This document shows, piece by piece, positions 58,480 to 64,000 of a stretch of 64,000 nucleotides of DNA. The notes below the pieces were generated by a model. The model was given only the letters and a program-made list of their open reading frames with translations, did not search any database and was not told the DNA's origin. Source of the DNA: Ascaphus truei (taxonomy: Eukaryota; Chordata; Amphibia; Anura; Ascaphidae); the NCBI GenBank assembly GCA_036426205.1, contig CM071574.1, positions 12,220,892 to 12,284,891 of the forward strand. The letters are read 5' to 3'. Within the stretch, counting starts at the first letter, position 1. Every line of letters begins with the position of its first letter. The position numbers and the translations under genes are program-made.

Positions 58480-60200
58480 ATGTAGAGTAGCAAGCGTTAT
58501 TACCACTGTCAACGCAATGCGTTGTGTTAATGCAAGCACATTATTGAACACATTCATATTGAAAAAAATGGTACCCCATATATTATCGACATAATGCAAT
58601 TTTTTTCACATAATTACTCACATTAACATGAGTAATAATCATACCTGCTACATCTGGACATACAAGTCATGTTGGCTTCTGCAGTAGCAGCTAGTAGTAT
58701 TAATTATGTACTGTATTTAGGAAACGTTAGACAAGTAGTTGCCTGGCACATTTTTTTTTATAACTTGTATTATATTGATAGTAACAAGTTCATAATTTTA
58801 CATTAGTGCTATAAAAGTGCTCATCATACTTACATTTGTGTACATGGAGAAAAATAACAATACAATACAATACAAGCATCTTGATGTACAAATAAAATGA
58901 TCATTCCTTTTAATTTAGAGCAGATGCTATTGTATGGGATAACATGCAGCATGGCCATACAACATTTTTTAACCAATATGCTTAACATGTATCCTCTTAG
59001 TATAACCAGGCTGTAAAACAACGAATACAAAACTTTTGACTGTAACAAGGTGGAAATCTAGAATTGGTATTCAGTCTGTCCACAGAAAACTTCCCTAGCA
59101 CAAACATTGTTGTTCATGTCATATTTGAAGCTAATTTGTTATTACTCCTAGATAAAGGTTGTAGCAAAACAAATATAGTTTGTAATCTTCTTTTGATTGA
59201 ACAATGCCTTCTATTTGAATACAATAGATTTTTTTTTTGTGTTCAAGTTAGCCTCCGATTACTAATTTAAATCAAAAACTCTAACCTTGTTAGCATCTGG
59301 ACTTATTTCCATAATAACAACCCCTTTCAGAACCTACAAAGTGATGAATAATTGACAACAAATGAAATGTTTTGATAGTTGTCGGCACAAAGCATGTTTA
59401 ATGTTTTGTGTAGCTTCCTAGCTAATTATGTAGATGACACATTTGTCAGACCTTGACTGCCATTAGAAACGTGTTTCCAGAGGGGAGAAAAACAGGCTAT
59501 TCATAGAGTAATTAACTAGAATGCTCAATGACCTGTGAGAGATTCAAATGGCTGCCAGTTCAGGCATTGTTTTGTTACAGAAGCAGAGGGGTAATTAAAA
59601 TCCTGCATTATAGTGCTATGATGAAGCATTTGTTTGTTGACAGTATACTCTTCCTCTAGTTTGGTAATTCTTTTTTAAATTGCTTCTAATCCATTTTATA
59701 GCTTTATGAGTTGTGTGTTTGAATATTTACTGACAACTAATATGACTGTAAATTGGTTTTGAGATGGATTACTGATACGGAATGCTTGGCACTTTTACAG
59801 TATCACAAGGTGGGTGGGATTGAAATTCTGGATTACCCCTGAAATTGACAGACATGTGTTGTCATATGAAAATGGCTTATTTTGTGTGTTTTAGGAAAAC
59901 AGCATGATTTAAAGGTGGCAGTCCCACGTAGCAGGCAAAAAAATAAATGTAAACTTATCAGTGTAATTAACTTAAAGTACCCTTTGTACTTACCTGTAAC
60001 CTGTGAAGAATGAATATGTCTTACTTTTCTCTAGTTCTATTACATTCACGATTGTAAACTGCCTGTATGCTTTAATACTGATAGCATCGTTATTGCCCCA
60101 CAAACAAAGACGAAACACAAAATACAGTTTACCTCTAGATTTATGATTTGATAAACTGTTTTATCACCAAATGAGATAAGATTGTAAAAACAATCCCACA
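58480..60200. other. ARHGAP15 intron, possible conserved non-coding block
   Basis: No repeats or exons were recognised. The stretch 59.38-59.72 kb is repeat-free with AGTAATTAACTAG, GGGTAATTAAAATCC and CAAATGGCTGCCAGTTC, a composition typical of vertebrate non-coding enhancers. This is a composition-based guess. Confidence 0.3.
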
Positions 60201-60211
60201 TTATATAAAAT

Positions 60212-60545
60212 ATGGTGAGTAAAAAGAAAGTGACAAAAACCCATCACTAAACAGTGTACAGCAAATAAAAAGATCACTTATGAGCACATTTACATGTCTC
60301 AGACGGTCTGTAACCGTGGTTTTCACTATTATCTCCTGGCATACAATGCTTCCCAGGCAGCCAGGGATTCTGGGAAATGACATGCAAATGAGAAGCAAAA
60401 TGTGACTGTATTCATTTGCATGTCATTTCCCAGAATCCCTAGTTGCAGTTGAAACACTGAATGCTAAGAGATAATGGGAAAAAGCAGGGATGCAGACCTG
60501 TCTGAGACACGAATGTGCTCACAAGTGATCTTTTTATTTGCTAAA
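60212..60545. repeat. Head-to-head inverted pair of hammerhead-family fragments
   Basis: A plus-oriented fragment (TATGGTGAGTAAAAAGAAAG to GAAATGACATGCAAATGAG, about 60212-60402) is followed by the reverse complement of the same segment (about 60410-60545). Together they form an inverted repeat of about 330 bp. The ribozyme-containing end is absent from both halves. Confidence 0.7.
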
Positions 60546-61009
60546 AACAATCCACAATGTTTGTCAACTATGAAGACAATAAATGAATCAAAATTTGAAT
60601 TACCTACTTTTAATCAATTAAACATGCTACTGCCATTAGTTCAAATTGGTGCTGGTGGAACCACCCCTTTAAACAAAGTTTATAGGTGACATTTTTCTAA
60701 CAGCCTATTCAAAACATAGTTAATAGGAATGCAATCGGAGGACACCCACCAAGGAAAAGCCTTTCTAGGAGTTTGCCATTGGAATTGGACTATTGAGACA
60801 TTTCTTTTTGCTCGGATATCGATTTCGGACATTAACAGTGATACTCTTGGTATCCTTATAATTGTATTGAGCCGGGGACTGCATTTTTTCCTTATTTTAT
60901 GGTTTCTGTTTTTTTTTCTTTCTCAAAAGGTTGATGGGATTGGTTTTGGTTTCTGTCAGAATATTTATAAATATGAAATGTTAATTTATTCAATAATATT
61001 CCACTAGGG

Positions 61010-61174
61010 CAGGAGTGATCAGCTCCAGTCCTGAAAGGCCATCAACAGGTCAGGTTTTAAGGATATCCCTACTTCAGCAAAGGTGGTCGTTGACTGAGCC
61101 ACTGTGCTGAAGCAGGGATATCTTTAAAATCTGACCTGTTGGTGGCCCTTGAGGACTGGAGTTGGCTGCCCCTG
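61010..61174. mobile_element. Palindromic hAT-like MITE (family 3)
   Basis: It runs from CAGGAGTGATCAGCTCCAGT to GAGTTGGCTGCCCCTG, with the usual ACAGGTCAGGTTTTAAGGAT arm. It abuts the minisatellite that starts near 61.18 kb. Confidence 0.75.
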
Positions 61175-61184
61175 CACTATGATC

Positions 61185-62240
61185 TCCCAAGCCACAGGGC
61201 ACCTCTGTCCTCGGATCTCCCCAGCCGCAGGGCAGCTCTGTCCTCGTATCCCCGAGTCACAGGGCACCTCTGTCCTTGGATCTCCCCAGCCGCAGGGCAC
61301 CTCTGTCCTCGGATCCCCCAGTCGCAGGGCACCTCTGTCCTTGGATCTCCCCAGCCTCCGGGCACCTCTGTCCTCGGATCCCCCAGCCGCAGAGCACCTC
61401 TGTCCTCAGATCCCCCAGCCGCAGGACACCTCTGTCCTCGGATCCCCCAACCACAGGGCACCTCTGTCCTTGGATCTGATCAGCCGCCGGGCACCTCTGT
61501 ACTCGGATCCCCCAGCCGCAGGGCACCTCTGTCCTTGGATCCCCAAGCCGCAGGGCACCTCTGTCCTTGGATATCCCAGCCGCAGGGCACCTCTGTCCTG
61601 GAATTCCCCAGCCACAGGGCACCCTGTCCTTGGATCCCCCAGCCGAAGGGCACCTCTGTCCTCAGATATCCCAGCCGCAGAACACCACTGTCCTCGGATC
61701 CCCCAGCCACAGGACAGTACTGTCCTCGGATCCCCCAGCAACAGGGCACATCTGTCCTCGGATCCCCCAGCCGCAGGGCACCTCTGTCCTCGGATCCCCC
61801 AGCCACAGGGCACCTCTGTCCTCAGATCCCCCAGCCACAGGACACCTCTGTCCTCAGATCCCCCAGCCATAGGGCACATCTGTCCTCAGATCTCCCCAGC
61901 CGCAGGGCACCTCTGTCCTTGTTTCTCCCAAGCCACAGGCACCTCTGTCCTCGGATCTCCCCAGCCGCAGGACACCACTGTCCTCAGATCCCCAAGCCAC
62001 AGGGCACCTCTGTTCTTGTTTCTCCCAAGCCACAGGGCACCTCTGTCCTCAGATCTCCCCAGCCACAGGGCACCTCTGTCCTTGGATCTCCCCAGCCACA
62101 GGGCACCTCTGTCCTCGGATCCCCCAGCCACAGGGCACCTCTGTCCTCGTATCCCCCAGCTGTAGGACACCTCTGTCCTCGGATCCCCCAGCCGCAGGGC
62201 ACCCTGTCCTTGGATCTCCCCAGTCGCAGGTCACCTTGTG
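61185..62240. repeat. Minisatellite, 32-33 bp unit, about 32 copies
   Basis: The unit contains CAGGGCACCTCTGTCCTCGG followed by ATCCCCCAGCCG, with variants in which ATCTCCCC replaces ATCCCCC. Frames of up to 381 codons on both strands arise only because the repeat lacks stops; their proteins are pure unit repeats and not credible genes. Confidence 0.92.
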
Positions 62241-62480
62241 CGGCCGCCGCTCCGACTGCATGTGAGTGCACACAGCAGCCATGACACATTTTTACATTTC
62301 CTGCGTGCTGGGGAGATCTGAGGACATTTAAAGATGGCGGATGGTGGAAGGCAGCGAGGCGACCTGCGGTGAGTTGTTCTGGTGGTGGAGCGCTGGTGGC
62401 AATTTGGTTGTGGCCAAACGTCCTAGACTGCCCCTACTTTAACTTGCCTATCTCTAATCTATAGTATGAATCTCCTAAGC

Positions 62481-62628
62481 CAGGGGTGTGCAACTCCAGT
62501 CCTCAAGAGCTATCAACAGGACAGATTTTCAGGATATCCCTGCTTCAGCACAGATGGCTCAATCAGAGGCTCAGTCAAAGTAAACCTAAAAACCTGACCC
62601 GTTGGTGGACTGGAGTTGGCTTCCCCTG
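62481..62628. mobile_element. Palindromic hAT-like MITE (family 3)
   Basis: It runs from CAGGGGTGTGCAACTCCAGT to GGAGTTGGCTTCCCCTG. Flanks TCCTAAGC and TCTTAAGC are an 8 bp target duplication with one change, which supports the hAT assignment for the family. Confidence 0.78.
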
Positions 62629-62639
62629 TCTTAAGCAGT

Positions 62640-64000
62640 TGAGTTAAAGACAAGGCTAACACTACCTCAAACGTCACATAATATTATAAACAGTCAACGA
62701 TAACTCTTTTCAAAGACATTAGGATCTGCTTGAAAGTACAATGTGGCACAGTTCACATAACAAATGATCTGCAAGCACAAGTGAAATATTTATTTACTTT
62801 GCCAAAAGTGAGAACATGGTTTTGTTAAAAAGATATGACAGAGCTAACATCGGGTTTGATTCAAGTGAACTGACAGCGGCATGGAGTGAGCTCTGATTAT
62901 CCTTAAGACACTGTCAGCAAGGATTGATTTCCACTTTCTCCATTTATGTAACGGTTCCTGTAATACAGCTGACCCCAAATCACGTTACCTTGTCATTTCT
63001 CTGCATGTATCAAGAAGAGATGAGCTGAAAATAGCCAGGCACTGACCTTGAACTTGCCAGAATAGTGAGAAGTGGCAGTGTTTTTGTAGTTCGTCTAGGC
63101 AGATTAAGTGATGCTCCCATATGCAAGGAATACTTCACAGCAGCACAAGGGGGCAGGGCAGTACTATGGAATACAGCAAAATATGAAACATTGTTGCACA
63201 CTAAAATACAAATGATCTAACATGAGTTTCAAATAGCTCGTATCGCATTATTTTGCATAATGAACAGTCATTTTAGGACAATTATCTTTTTATTCTGATA
63301 ATGGAATAGGTGTAAATGTGTGATTGTGAAACGTGTAGGTTTATTCAACAGCATCATAACAAAGGCACAGTAATCATTTACTTTTATATTATGAATACGT
63401 GTCAGCAAAAGAGTGACACACTTTGAAATGTGGAGGTATTCATCTTATTTCGAGTTAATATATTGGGTCGCACTGGCAAGTAAATGAGTTTACTCACAAT
63501 TTAGTAACTCTTCTTGTTTAAAAAAAATATATATATACACATTTGAACCTGGCTGGCACCCAATATTTTAACTTAGTAAATTAAATTGAGGATATATACG
63601 TTAGTGTATACGTATACGTTCATATTCTGTTTAGTAGAGAGTTTTTCCAGTTTTGTGTCCACCATAATCGTATTGTTGCTGTTTTACATTCTGCATCCAG
63701 CACTAAATATGCACAATACAATATTCAGGCTGATTAGACCCATAGGACAAAGCAGCGGATTTGAATAAGATGCTACTGTATATGTGAACTTAATTAACCA
63801 AGGTTTCTCTCTGTAAGTTCCTTGTTCGAGGGCGGTAATGAGCATTCCCTAAAAAGGGAAGAAGCTAATAGTTACACACTTATATGTGTGTTGTATTACT
63901 GTCGCAGTTTAACTCAGTGGGTCTGACATATTTAATACTCACAAATCACAATATGTTCTGAATTAGGATAACATTCCTATTGAATTAATTATTCTTCTAA
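62640..64000. other. ARHGAP15 intron, nothing coding
   Basis: AT-rich DNA without recognised repeats. The segment 62.86-63.01 kb (CTCTGATTATCCTTAAGACA, CAGCAAGGATTGATTTCC) is a weak candidate for a conserved non-coding element. Confidence 0.35.

Noticed and set aside
61185..62240. CRISPR-like regular repeat array
   Set aside because: There are no distinct spacers between repeats and the context is a vertebrate genome; it is a simple minisatellite.
61139..62289. Frames of up to 381 codons over the minisatellite
   Set aside because: The proteins are repeats of the 32-33 bp unit on both strands, with no splice or start context.

Overview
This is vertebrate nuclear DNA carrying parts of two neighbouring plus-strand genes in a sea of transposons. 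Four exons at 7.7-15.1 kb encode the PLP-lysine part of kynureninase (KYNU). Two exons at 30.6 and 40.1 kb belong to a Rho GTPase-activating protein whose second exon closely resembles the N-terminus of ARHGAP15. KYNU and ARHGAP15 are neighbours in the same orientation in other vertebrates, so the order supports both calls. The repeat set (CR1, L2, a Penelope-like element with a GIY-YIG domain, many hAT-type elements and tandem hammerhead-ribozyme repeats resembling salamander satellite 2) suggests an amphibian, probably a frog. The species cannot be named from the sequence.

Layout. 1-7.7 kb: KYNU intron with a large palindrome, a SINE, an hAT element and a 1.3 kb inverted-repeat element filled by a polypyrimidine tract. 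7.7-15.1 kb: KYNU exons, with a hammerhead-bearing repeat array (11.86-14.34 kb) inside one intron. 15.1-30.6 kb: no recognisable exon, but microsatellites, a CAC-rich tandem array, two head-to-tail L2 copies and a CR1 copy. 30.6-40.2 kb: ARHGAP15 WW exon, hAT elements, a degenerate Penelope-like element bounded by direct repeats, then the second ARHGAP15 exon. 40.2-64 kb: presumably ARHGAP15 intron, holding a non-autonomous LTR retrotransposon (47.12-51.90 kb) whose only long reading frame is a coiled-coil protein, a U2 snRNA/hammerhead chimera (53.3 kb), more L2, SINE and hAT copies, and a 32-33 bp minisatellite (61.2-62.2 kb).

The most unusual content is the hammerhead family. At least five motifs with the CUGAUGA and GAAA boxes are present. 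Stem I complementarity is perfect in three of them, and stem III is a tiny palindrome in four. Several dispersed copies begin or end within a few bases of the predicted self-cleavage point, as expected if the copies arose from ribozyme-cut RNA. The LTR element with a tandem-heptad coiled-coil frame is the second unusual item. The host genes are ordinary, except for a WW exon in front of ARHGAP15 and the apparent absence of the last KYNU exons.
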